Below are positions 6,694-13,279 of a DNA stretch of 14,982 bases, one piece after another. Below the pieces are notes generated by a model, which did no database searches, was not told the DNA's origin, and worked only from the letters and a program-made list of their open reading frames with translations. Position numbers and translations under genes: made by a program. Within the stretch, counting starts at the first letter, position 1. Each line of letters begins with the position of its first letter. The DNA is taken from NCBI GenBank assembly GCA_017396055.1, contig JAFQND010000180.1:1-14982 (forward strand), given 5' to 3'. The DNA comes from Oscillospiraceae bacterium (GTDB lineage Bacteria > Bacillota > Clostridia > Oscillospirales > Ruminococcaceae).

Positions 6694-7386
6694 ATGAAGA
6701 TCATTGCCCACAGAAGCGGTCCCACTACCCTGCCCGAACAGACCGTCCAGTCTGCCGCTCTTGCTTTCAGCGAAGGCGCCGACATGATCGAAGTCGACAC
6801 CCGCTTTACCAAAGACGGCGTTGTCGCCGTTTCCCACGACCTGAACGTCAGCCGTGTTTTCGGCGAGGATAAGCAGGTCTGTGACATGACCGCCGCCGAA
6901 TTCCGTGCCCTGCGCCATGCCGACGCACCCGGATATTGCTCTCACCTGCTGGAGGATTATCTGAAAAGCGGTGTCGCACCCATCCTGCTGCACATCAAAG
7001 AAAGCGGCGAAAAGCTGCCCATTCTTCTCGAGCTGCTGAAAAAGCATGACTATCTGGACAAAGTCGTCTTCGGTGTACAGGAATCTGCCGACATCGCCGT
7101 CATCAGAGATGTTTACCCCGCTGCAAAAGTGCTTGCCTTCATGCGGAAAGAGGAAAATGCCGAGGAATTCATCGCCGCCGGCGCCGACTATATCCGTCTG
7201 TGGGAGCAGTGGATGACCGACGAACGGGTGAATGCCGTTCTCTCCTCCGGAAAAGGGCTCTGGATCATGGCAAACAATGACGAGCTGGGCTTTGCCTATT
7301 CCAGCCCCGAGATCCTGAGAAAATGGCAGGCAATGGGCGTTGACGGCGTTCTGCTCAATGACATCTCCCCCGCCAAAAAGATCTGA
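6694..7386 (+). CDS. Glycerophosphodiester phosphodiesterase-like protein
   Basis: GDPD-family TIM barrel of 230 residues, cytoplasmic (no signal peptide). These enzymes cleave glycerophosphodiesters to glycerol 3-phosphate and an alcohol. Visible motifs: IAHR with His6 and Arg7, PEQT at 14-17, GADMIEVDTRFTKDG with metal-ligand positions Glu33 and Asp35, and SHD with His48. At the position of the usual barrel motif E-x-K this protein has H-I-K, so His100 stands where a metal-binding Glu is expected while Lys102 is kept. The end WxxxGVDGVLLND is typical. The start at 6694 has a perfect AGGAGG seven bases upstream. It heads an operon: its stop codon is one base from the next ATG. No promoter of its own was found, because a terminator fills the space before it. 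The substrate may differ from classical GDPDs. Confidence 0.87.
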   Translation: MKIIAHRSGPTTLPEQTVQSAALAFSEGADMIEVDTRFTKDGVVAVSHDLNVSRVFGEDKQVCDMTAAEFRALRHADAPGYCSHLLEDYLKSGVAPILLHIKESGEKLPILLELLKKHDYLDKVVFGVQESADIAVIRDVYPAAKVLAFMRKEENAEEFIAAGADYIRLWEQWMTDERVNAVLSSGKGLWIMANNDELGFAYSSPEILRKWQAMGVDGVLLNDISPAKKI

Positions 7387-7387
7387 C

Positions 7388-7861
7388 ATGGCAAAAGTAT
7401 ATCTGATCTGCGGAAAAATCTGTTCCGGCAAGACAACTCTTGCAAAAAAGCTGGCGGAAAGCCGGAATGCTGTCGTTCTCTCCTGCGACGAAGTCACGTG
7501 GACACTTTTCGGCAACGATCTCGGTGAAAAGCACGATGAAATGACCTCCCGTATCCGGCGGTATCTTCTGCACAAAGCGGCCGAAATCGTCCGCACCGGC
7601 ACCAACGTGATCCTGGACTGGGGTTTCTGGTCGGCAGCCTATCGCACAGAGGTCGGAGAATATTTTTCCGCCGAAAAGATCAAAACCCAATGGACTTACC
7701 TCTCTGTCCCGCATGAGGAGTGGAAGCGCCGCATTGAAAAGCGTAATGCCGCCGTTCTCGCCGGAGAAAGCCATGACTATTTCGTGGATGAAGGACTTCT
7801 TGCCAAGCTGGAGCGTCTTTTTGAAGAACCCGGAGAAGAGATGGAACGTTGGGTCGAATAA
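7388..7861 (+). CDS. AAA_33-type P-loop kinase/ATP-binding protein
   Basis: A 157-residue P-loop protein. The Walker A loop is GKICSGKT at residues 9-16. SCDE follows at about 33-36, and ILDWGFW at about 76-82 fills the place of the Walker B/substrate region. EWKRRIEKRN carries the arginines expected in the lid of small nucleoside- or sugar-kinase-like folds. The pattern matches AAA_33/zeta-toxin-like small kinases of Firmicutes; the phosphate acceptor is unknown. Its ATG lies one base after the GDPD stop codon and has no strong ribosome binding site, so translation is probably coupled to the upstream gene. The next gene follows 12 bp later, its ribosome binding site touching this stop codon. 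The operon context (phosphodiesterase, then a nucleotide-fold protein) hints at nucleotide or phosphoester chemistry, but that is inference. Confidence 0.85.
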   Translation: MAKVYLICGKICSGKTTLAKKLAESRNAVVLSCDEVTWTLFGNDLGEKHDEMTSRIRRYLLHKAAEIVRTGTNVILDWGFWSAAYRTEVGEYFSAEKIKTQWTYLSVPHEEWKRRIEKRNAAVLAGESHDYFVDEGLLAKLERLFEEPGEEMERWVE

Positions 7862-7873
7862 AGGAGTGTACCT

Positions 7874-8203
7874 ATGAAAGTTGCTCTGATCGGTCCGTCC
7901 ACCCTTACCGACGCCGATATCACGGCTCATCTTCCTGCGGGGACCGACGAGATCATTCCTGCCGGCACGTGGGGGACCCATGACTGCATTCTCCGCTATG
8001 TCAATACACATGGTATAAAACTCACGGAATTTTACATTGAGTTCGAATTTTTCGGCCCATTAGCCATCATGGAGCACTTTATGCGCGCCATAGACTATGC
8101 CGACAGTGTTGTGCTCTTTCCCGACAGCAGCATCCCGGAGACCGATGATTTCATCGCACAGTGCGAAAAGCAGCATAAGCCGCTGAAAATCGCCGGCAGG
8201 TAA
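7874..8203 (+). CDS. Diverged SLOG-fold (DUF2493/YspA-like) protein lacking ligand motifs
   Basis: A 109-residue Rossmann-like protein starting MKVALIG. It aligns without a gap to the intact SLOG protein encoded at 8568-9023 over about 106 residues: MKVA.IG, H46-G47, LTEF at 50-53, YAD at 75-77, QCE at 96-98 and KPL at 102-104 are shared. The signature residues of the family are lost. GGARGID in the paralogue is AGTWGTH here, GRAAPLKRN is GPLAIMEHF, and WDGKSHGT is PDSSIPET. The fold is therefore probably kept without the nucleotide-binding site, so a regulatory or partner subunit is more likely than an enzyme. AAGGAG, overlapping the upstream stop codon, precedes the ATG by seven bases. It is the last gene of the GDPD-kinase operon, ending at a bidirectional terminator. 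Function unknown. Confidence 0.8.
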   Translation: MKVALIGPSTLTDADITAHLPAGTDEIIPAGTWGTHDCILRYVNTHGIKLTEFYIEFEFFGPLAIMEHFMRAIDYADSVVLFPDSSIPETDDFIAQCEKQHKPLKIAGR

Positions 8204-8222
8204 TACCCGGATAAAAACAGAG

Positions 8223-8250
8223 CCCCCGGCCGAAATGACCGGGGGTTTCG
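8223..8250. terminator. Bidirectional terminator between convergent genes
   Basis: Stem CCCCCGG (8223-8229) against CCGGGGG (8239-8245), with a 9-nt loop. On the plus strand a TTT and T-rich stretch follow; on the minus strand TTTTT follows after a few bases. It serves the diverged SLOG gene (plus) and the ribbon-helix-helix gene (minus), whose stop codons face each other. Confidence 0.85.
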
Positions 8251-8253
8251 TAT

Positions 8254-8457
8254 TCAATTTTTGCCTGCGGGTTTGACGTTGTCAGACGGTGAGATATTAT
8301 CTGTGATCAAACCGTGCTCTTCCTCAAAATCCTTGATACTCTCTCGAATAAGGACAAGAACATGGCTGTTCAAGGAACGCCCTTCGTAATCTGCAACATA
8401 AGAAAGCTTTTTCAGCATTTCTTCTTCAATACGGATTGAAACACTTTTTACCGCCAT
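8254..8457 (-). CDS. Ribbon-helix-helix (Arc-type) DNA-binding protein
   Basis: A 67-residue probable transcription regulator. VKSVSIRIEEEMLKKLSYVA, then EGRSLNSHVLVLIRESIKDFEEEHG is the classic ribbon-helix-helix layout: an N-terminal beta strand with alternating residues (about 3-9), helix A (about 10-23), a turn with the typical GRSLNSHV, and helix B (about 28-44). A polar tail of about 20 residues follows, as seen in Arc/antitoxin-type proteins that bind a partner. The ATG at 8457 has GAGG seven bases upstream. Its promoter overlaps that of the divergent intact SLOG gene, and a palindrome lies beside both, so autorepression and control of the SLOG gene are likely. No classical toxin gene (RelE, MazF, PIN and so on) is adjacent. 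DNA binding is a confident family inference; the targets are inferred from position. Confidence 0.85.
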   Translation of the reverse strand: MAVKSVSIRIEEEMLKKLSYVADYEGRSLNSHVLVLIRESIKDFEEEHGLITDNISPSDNVKPAGKN

Positions 8458-8487
8458 ATTCCCACCTCGTTTCAGATATATTATGTG

Positions 8488-8516
8488 TTTATTTTATATC
8501 CGAAATGTGGTATAAT
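8488..8516 (+). promoter_or_regulatory. Promoter of the intact SLOG gene
   Basis: Perfect -10 TATAAT (8511-8516) with an extended TGG before it, and a weak -35 TTTATT (8488-8493) at 17 bp. The transcript would start near 8523, so the palindrome at 8525-8543 lies in the first transcribed bases. Confidence 0.75.
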
Positions 8517-8521
8517 GTTAA
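8493..8521 (-). promoter_or_regulatory. Promoter of the ribbon-helix-helix gene, overlapping the SLOG promoter
   Basis: Minus strand: -35 TTAACA (8516-8521), 17-bp spacer, -10 TATAAA (8493-8498). Its -35 shares base 8516 with the plus-strand -10, so the two promoters cannot easily be occupied at once. Confidence 0.7.
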
Positions 8522-8567
8522 AAATAGATATATGGTATATCTAATTTTTTCTTAGGGAGTGTTCAAT

Positions 8568-9023
8568 ATGAAAGTTGCTGTCATCGGTTCGCGTACCTGT
8601 ACCATTGAAAACATCGACCAGTTTATCCCCAGCATCACCACCGAGATCGTCTCCGGCGGTGCCCGGGGCATTGATCAGTGCGCCCGCGAATATGCACAGC
8701 AGCACGGTCTGGAACTGACTGAGTTTCTGCCGGAATTTGAACGCTACGGACGGGCAGCGCCGCTGAAACGGAATATTCAGATCATCCGGTATGCCGATCT
8801 GGTCATTGCTTTCTGGGACGGAAAATCCCACGGTACACAGCACGTTATCGAACAGTGCGAACGGTTGGGAAAACCTCTGAGAGTCATCGAAGTCAGCAAA
8901 AACAAAGCACAGGCAGAAGGTTACCCGGAATATGAAGCCAAAACAGAAGAGGATGACCGCAGAATGGAAGAACAGAACAAAAAAGAAATGGCCGCCCTTG
9001 AAGCAATGGGATTTATCCTCTGA
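8568..9023 (+). CDS. SLOG-family protein (DUF2493/YspA-like)
   Basis: A 151-residue Rossmann-type SLOG protein, the superfamily that includes DprA, LOG and YspA and is thought to bind nucleotides or nucleotide-derived ligands. Motifs: VAVIGSR at 3-9, the glycine loop SGGARGID at 29-36, HG..LTEF at 46-53, GRAAPLKRN at 61-69, and AFWDGKSHGT at 81-90, all as expected for an intact binding site. Residues 118-151 add a charged, probably helical tail not present in the upstream paralogue. The ATG at 8568 follows AGGGAG by eight bases; an in-frame GTG at 8559 would overlap that site and is rejected. It is a single-gene unit with an extended -10 promoter, divergent from a ribbon-helix-helix regulator and ended by a terminator. 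Ligand and biological role are unknown. Confidence 0.9.
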   Translation: MKVAVIGSRTCTIENIDQFIPSITTEIVSGGARGIDQCAREYAQQHGLELTEFLPEFERYGRAAPLKRNIQIIRYADLVIAFWDGKSHGTQHVIEQCERLGKPLRVIEVSKNKAQAEGYPEYEAKTEEDDRRMEEQNKKEMAALEAMGFIL

Positions 9024-9027
9024 AAGC

Positions 9028-9058
9028 AAAACGCCTTCCCAACCGGGAAGGCGTTTTT
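9028..9058. terminator. Bidirectional terminator between SLOG gene and glyA
   Basis: A perfect 13-bp stem (9028-9040 with 9045-9057) with an AACC loop and T runs on both strands. It ends the SLOG transcript on the plus strand and the glyA transcript on the minus strand; the glyA stop codon is at 9063-9065. Confidence 0.93.
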
Positions 9059-9062
9059 GTTC

Positions 9063-10313
<1,251 letters not shown>

Positions 10314-10324
10314 AGTATTTCTCC

Positions 10325-10339
10325 TTTGTCTGTGACAAA
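10325..10339. other. Short inverted repeat overlapping the glyA ribosome binding site
   Basis: TTTGTC-ACA-GACAAA on the minus strand; the 3' arm supplies the first A residues of AAAGGAG. A 6-bp hairpin here could slightly mask the ribosome binding site, but it is weak and may be chance. Confidence 0.3.
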
Positions 10340-10359
10340 ATCATTTTTCGGATTTTTAT

Positions 10360-10388
10360 ATTATACCGCAGAATCGGCATAATGGCAA
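10360..10388 (-). promoter_or_regulatory. Sigma-A promoter of glyA
   Basis: Minus strand: -35 TTGCCA (10383-10388), 17-bp spacer, -10 TATAAT (10360-10365). Transcription would start near 10353, giving a leader of about 40 nt. Confidence 0.82.
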
Positions 10389-10419
10389 CGATTTTATACA
10401 GAAATTTTTCCGGAAATGA

Positions 10420-10450
10420 CAAAAGCGCCCCGGCTATTGCCGAAGCGCTT
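10420..10450 (-). terminator. Intrinsic terminator of the tRNA-Thr gene
   Basis: Minus strand: 12-bp stem (arms 10439-10450 and 10423-10434, two G-U pairs) with a 4-nt AATA loop, followed by TTTT. It begins three bases after the tRNA 3' end. Confidence 0.88.
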
Positions 10451-10452
10451 TA

Positions 10453-10528
<76 letters not shown>

Positions 10529-10553
10529 ATCTGTCTTTCGTGACAGCTTTTAT

Positions 10554-10582
10554 ATTATACACGTTTCAGAGAAGTTTGTCAA
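10554..10582 (-). promoter_or_regulatory. Perfect-consensus promoter of tRNA-Thr
   Basis: Minus strand: TTGACA (10577-10582), exactly 17 bp, TATAAT (10554-10559). The start would be near 10547, leaving a leader of about 19 nt that forms a CTGTC/GACAG hairpin before the mature tRNA end. Confidence 0.92.
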
Positions 10583-10647
10583 GCACTTTTTAAAAATTTT
10601 TTCAAAACTTTTTTCGTGCCCGTCATTCCTGTCGTCAACATTTATGG

Positions 10648-10676
10648 ATTATACCAGACAGACTGACATTTGTCAA
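10648..10676 (-). promoter_or_regulatory. Second perfect-consensus leftward promoter
   Basis: Minus strand: TTGACA (10671-10676), 17-bp spacer ending in TGG (extended -10), TATAAT (10648-10653). Transcription would start near 10641, about 60 bases upstream of the tRNA promoter, with no gene between. It may be a tandem tRNA promoter or drive a short RNA. Confidence 0.7.
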
Positions 10677-10767
10677 CACCTTTTTTCGAAAAATCCGCTG
10701 CATTCCGCAACAAAAAAATACCGGAAAATTCGGCGCCCTCATTCCGGAAAATGTTTGACCAACACGC

Positions 10768-10796
10768 TTGACTTCCGGACTCTGCTATGGTATACC
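10768..10796 (+). promoter_or_regulatory. Promoter of the tandem sialidase-like operon
   Basis: -35 TTGACT (10768-10773), 17-bp spacer ending in TGG (extended -10), -10 TATACC (10791-10796). The start would be near 10803, about 30 nt before the GTG start codon. Confidence 0.7.
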
Positions 10797-10832
10797 GTAG
10801 AAAAAAGCACTGACTGTAAGGAGGCTGTTCCT

Positions 10833-11963
10833 GTGAAAATATTGAAACGCGGTATCATCTCCCGCAATCCCGATACTTTCTTTGCCCACTGCGGCTGGCC
10901 CACCGTCTGTAAAGACGAGGACGGTGTTCTTTATGCTGTCGCTTCCGGCTGCCGGGCAGCGCATATCTGTCCCTTCGGCAAAACGCTTCTCTGGAAAAGT
11001 ACCGATGAAGGAAACACCTGGAGCCTGCCGATGATCGTCAACGACACCTGGCTGGATGACCGAGACGCCGGTATCGTCTCCCTAGGTGGAAAGAGACTGC
11101 TGGTCAGCTGGTTCGAACACTCGACCGACCTTTATCAGAACATCCTCCGTGAACACATCCTGAAGGATCACTGGGCCGGCTGTGAAAGCGTGCTGGATAT
11201 GTACTCGACCCTTCCCGAAGACAAGCGAAACGGCGGCTCGTATATCCGCGTCAGCGAAAACGGCGGCTTCAGCTGGGGTGAAACGGTCAAAGTTCCCGTC
11301 TCCTGCCCCCACGGTCCTGTTCTTCTGAAAGACGGCACTCTCTTCTATGTGGGCAAGCAGATGTATGCTGACGGCACCATGATCCCCGACGGCGACTATG
11401 AAAACTGTTTTATTCAGGCATGGGTCGGTTCTCCCGACGGTAAAACCTGGACCTATCGCGGCAGGATCGATATTCCGGAAGGGCTGACTCCCCAGAACTT
11501 TACCGAGCTTCACTCCATCGAGCTGAAAGACGGCCGGATCATGGCGGTCATCCGCGCTGAGGGCATCGAAGTATCCCGCGACCCGGATGCCTATCAGTCC
11601 TGCTATACCATGTACAAGACCTTCACCTCTGACGGCGGCCGCAGCTGGACTCCCGCAGAGCGTCTTCCGGTCAACGGTGCGCCTCCTCATCTGCTGCGTC
11701 ATTCCTCCGGTGCCATCATCCTCTCCTACGGCAGACGGCTGGGTCCCTGCGGACAGCGTGCGATCGTGAGCTATGACGAAGGTGAGACCTGGTCGGAAGA
11801 ATATATCATCGACGAGATCCCGCCCTTCAACGGCTTCTACCGCAACGACCTGGGCTATCCCGCTTCGGTCGAACTGAGCGACGGCTCCATTCTGACCGTT
11901 TATTACCAGAGCTATAACAACGATCCCGCCCCCTCCATTCTCTATACCAGATGGACACTATAA
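10833..11963 (+). CDS. Sialidase-superfamily (BNR/Asp-box) protein, tandem copy A
   Basis: A 376-residue beta-propeller of the sialidase superfamily. Five Asp-box-like motifs are visible: STDEGNTW (56-63), SENGGFSW (141-148), SPDGKTW (200-206), TSDGGRSW (265-272) and SYDEGETW (313-320). Blade strands such as ELKDGRIMAVIR and ELSDGSILTVYY also fit exo-sialidase-like proteins (BNR_2 type). There is no signal peptide, so it should act in the cytoplasm on an imported substrate. The GTG at 10833 is the start: AAGGAGG lies eight bases upstream, the promoter ends at 10796 and the length then equals that of copy B. An upstream in-frame ATG at 10644 would lie before the promoter. Copy B follows after 12 bp in the same operon. 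No sialic-acid catabolism gene is nearby, so sialidase activity is unproven; another glycosidase or a lyase is possible. Confidence 0.88.
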   Translation: MKILKRGIISRNPDTFFAHCGWPTVCKDEDGVLYAVASGCRAAHICPFGKTLLWKSTDEGNTWSLPMIVNDTWLDDRDAGIVSLGGKRLLVSWFEHSTDLYQNILREHILKDHWAGCESVLDMYSTLPEDKRNGGSYIRVSENGGFSWGETVKVPVSCPHGPVLLKDGTLFYVGKQMYADGTMIPDGDYENCFIQAWVGSPDGKTWTYRGRIDIPEGLTPQNFTELHSIELKDGRIMAVIRAEGIEVSRDPDAYQSCYTMYKTFTSDGGRSWTPAERLPVNGAPPHLLRHSSGAIILSYGRRLGPCGQRAIVSYDEGETWSEEYIIDEIPPFNGFYRNDLGYPASVELSDGSILTVYYQSYNNDPAPSILYTRWTL

Positions 11964-11975
11964 GGAGATGATAAT

Positions 11976-13106
11976 ATGAATATTCTCAAGCATGGCATCA
12001 TTTCCCGCAATCCCGATTCGCTCTTCCGCCATTATGGCTGGCCTACCGTCTGCAAGGACGAAGACGGCGTCCTCTATGCCGTGGCATCCGGCTGCCGGGC
12101 AGCACATGTCTGCCCCTTCGGCAAAACGCTTCTCTGGAAAAGCACCGATGAAGGAAACAGCTGGAGCCTGCCGATGATCGTCAACGACACCTGGCTGGAT
12201 GACCGGGACGCCGGTATCGTCTCCCTCGGCGGAAAGAAACTGCTGATCAGCTGGTTTGAACACTCGGCCAACCTTTATCAGAACATCCTCCGCGAACATA
12301 TTCTGAAGGATCAATGGGCCGGCTGTGAAAGTGTTCTGGACATGTATGACACCATCCCTGCCGACAAACAGCACGGCGGTTCCTATATCCGCATCAGTGA
12401 GGACGGCGGCTTCAGCTGGGGCGAAACGGTGAAAGTGCCGGTCTCCTCTCCCCACGGTCCCATTCAGCTGAAGGACGGCACCATCTTCTATGTGGGCAAG
12501 CAGATGTACGCCGATAACCTTGATATTCCGGACGGAAACTATGAAAACTGCTTTATCCAGGCGTGGGCTTCCGCCGACGGAAAGGAATGGACCTACCGCG
12601 GCAGAATGTTCATTCCCGAGGACACCACCCCCCAGAATTTCGCCGAGCTTCACGCCATCGAACTGACCGACGGACGCATCATGGCCATCATCCGCGCCGA
12701 TGGCATCGAGATCTCGAAGGATCCGGACGCATGTCAGTCCTGTTATACCATGTATCAGTCCTTCTCCGACGACGGCGGACGCAGCTGGACCCCCATGGAA
12801 CGGCTGAATGTCAACGGCGCGCCTCCTCATCTGCTGCGCCATTCCTCCGGCGCCATCATCCTCTCCTACGGCAGACGGCTGGGTCCCTGCGGACAGCGTG
12901 CGATCATAAGCTATGACGAAGGTGAGACCTGGTCGGAAGAATATATCATCGATGACGTTCCCATGAACGAAAAAGGCTTCTACCGCAACGATCTGGGCTA
13001 TCCCGCTTCGGTTGAGCTGAGCGACGGTTCCATTCTGACCGTTTACTATCAGAGTTATGACAATGATCCTATGCCCTCCATCCTTTACACCAGATGGACT
13101 CTGTAA
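11976..13106 (+). CDS. Sialidase-superfamily (BNR/Asp-box) protein, tandem copy B
   Basis: A 376-residue paralogue of copy A with the same propeller layout. Asp-box motifs include STDEGNSW, SEDGGFSW, SADGKEW, SDDGGRSW and SYDEGETW. It differs most around YADNLDIPDGNYEN, in the MFIPEDTTPQNFAELH segment, and before the last blade (DDVPMNEKGFYRND, one residue longer than in A), i.e. in loops likely to shape the substrate pocket; the AELH/TELH glutamate and the arginines after DGRIMA are kept in both. The ATG at 11976 has AAGGAG eight bases upstream, and that site overlaps the stop codon region of copy A, so the two are co-transcribed and probably translated in step. It has no signal peptide. A strong terminator follows. 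The two copies may share a substrate or have split specificities; this cannot be told from sequence. Confidence 0.88.
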   Translation: MNILKHGIISRNPDSLFRHYGWPTVCKDEDGVLYAVASGCRAAHVCPFGKTLLWKSTDEGNSWSLPMIVNDTWLDDRDAGIVSLGGKKLLISWFEHSANLYQNILREHILKDQWAGCESVLDMYDTIPADKQHGGSYIRISEDGGFSWGETVKVPVSSPHGPIQLKDGTIFYVGKQMYADNLDIPDGNYENCFIQAWASADGKEWTYRGRMFIPEDTTPQNFAELHAIELTDGRIMAIIRADGIEISKDPDACQSCYTMYQSFSDDGGRSWTPMERLNVNGAPPHLLRHSSGAIILSYGRRLGPCGQRAIISYDEGETWSEEYIIDDVPMNEKGFYRNDLGYPASVELSDGSILTVYYQSYDNDPMPSILYTRWTL

Positions 13107-13113
13107 ATTTCCG

Positions 13114-13147
13114 GGCACGGCAGTCTCTGCCGTGCCTTTTTTCTTTG
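13114..13147 (+). terminator. Intrinsic terminator of the sialidase-like operon
   Basis: A perfect 10-bp stem GGCACGGCAG (13114-13123) with CTGCCGTGCC (13127-13136), a 3-nt loop, then TTTTTTCTTT. It begins eight bases after the copy B stop codon. Confidence 0.93.
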
Positions 13148-13177
13148 TTTTTTCGGGAAAATCGCACCCGGTTTGTC

Positions 13178-13207
13178 TTGCCCTGTTCCTATGATCTGTG
13201 ATATAAT
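13178..13207 (+). promoter_or_regulatory. Promoter of mutS
   Basis: -10 TATAAT (13202-13207) preceded by TGA (extended -10), with -35 TTGCCC (13178-13183) at 18 bp. Transcription would start near 13214, giving a leader of about 66 nt that contains a TGACA-TC-TGTCA inverted repeat (13219-13230). Confidence 0.72.
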
Positions 13208-13279
13208 ATATTCTGTATTGACATCTGTCATTTTATGGACAAACAACGCTTCCGGAGCTTTTGAAAGGAGCACCGTATT

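Larger units (their letters stand above)
8475..8543. promoter_or_regulatory. Candidate operator region with GATATA/TATATC half-sites
   Basis: A perfect palindrome with 8-bp arms, TAGATATA-TGG-TATATCTA (8525-8543), lies just after the plus-strand -10. A second, wider pair of GATATA (8475-8480) and TATATC (8495-8500) lies on the ribbon-helix-helix gene side. Both flank the divergent promoters. Binding by the ribbon-helix-helix protein is inferred from position and symmetry. Confidence 0.6.
10529..10832. other. Intergenic region between tRNA-Thr and the sialidase-like genes
   Basis: About 300 bases without a gene. It holds the tRNA promoter with a small leader hairpin (CTGTC/GACAG, 10531-10546), a long A/T-run stretch at 10585-10618, a second perfect leftward promoter (10648-10676) whose -35 overlaps a TGACA-TT-TGTCA palindrome, and the rightward promoter of the sialidase-like genes (10768-10796). 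No small open frame with a ribosome binding site was seen. Confidence 0.6.
10833..13106 (+). repeat. Tandem gene duplication of sialidase-like genes
   Basis: Two head-to-tail copies with an offset of 1143 bp at their 5' ends. By eye about four in five residues match overall. Two stretches are far closer at DNA level: 10971-11080 against 12114-12223 (3 differences in 110 bases) and 11673-11810 against 12813-12950 (5 in 138). Confidence 0.9.

Noticed and set aside
5574..6887. A 437-codon minus-strand open frame across the foldase and GDPD genes
   Set aside because: It crosses a strong terminator, a promoter and two genes with clear motifs on the other strand, and has no ribosome binding site.
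8254..8457. The ribbon-helix-helix gene as half of a classical type II toxin-antitoxin pair
   Set aside because: No gene resembling a known toxin family is adjacent on the same strand; the neighbours are SLOG-fold proteins, so only a loose analogy is kept as a finding.
10314..10353. A riboswitch or T-box in the glyA leader, prompted by the nearby tRNA-Thr gene
   Set aside because: The leader is only about 40 nt, with no T-box sequence or glycine-riboswitch features; the tRNA has its own promoter and terminator.
10644..10832. Extension of sialidase-like copy A to an ATG at 10644
   Set aside because: The segment contains the operon promoter, the copy A GTG has AAGGAGG at ideal distance, and only the GTG start gives the same length and N-terminus as copy B.
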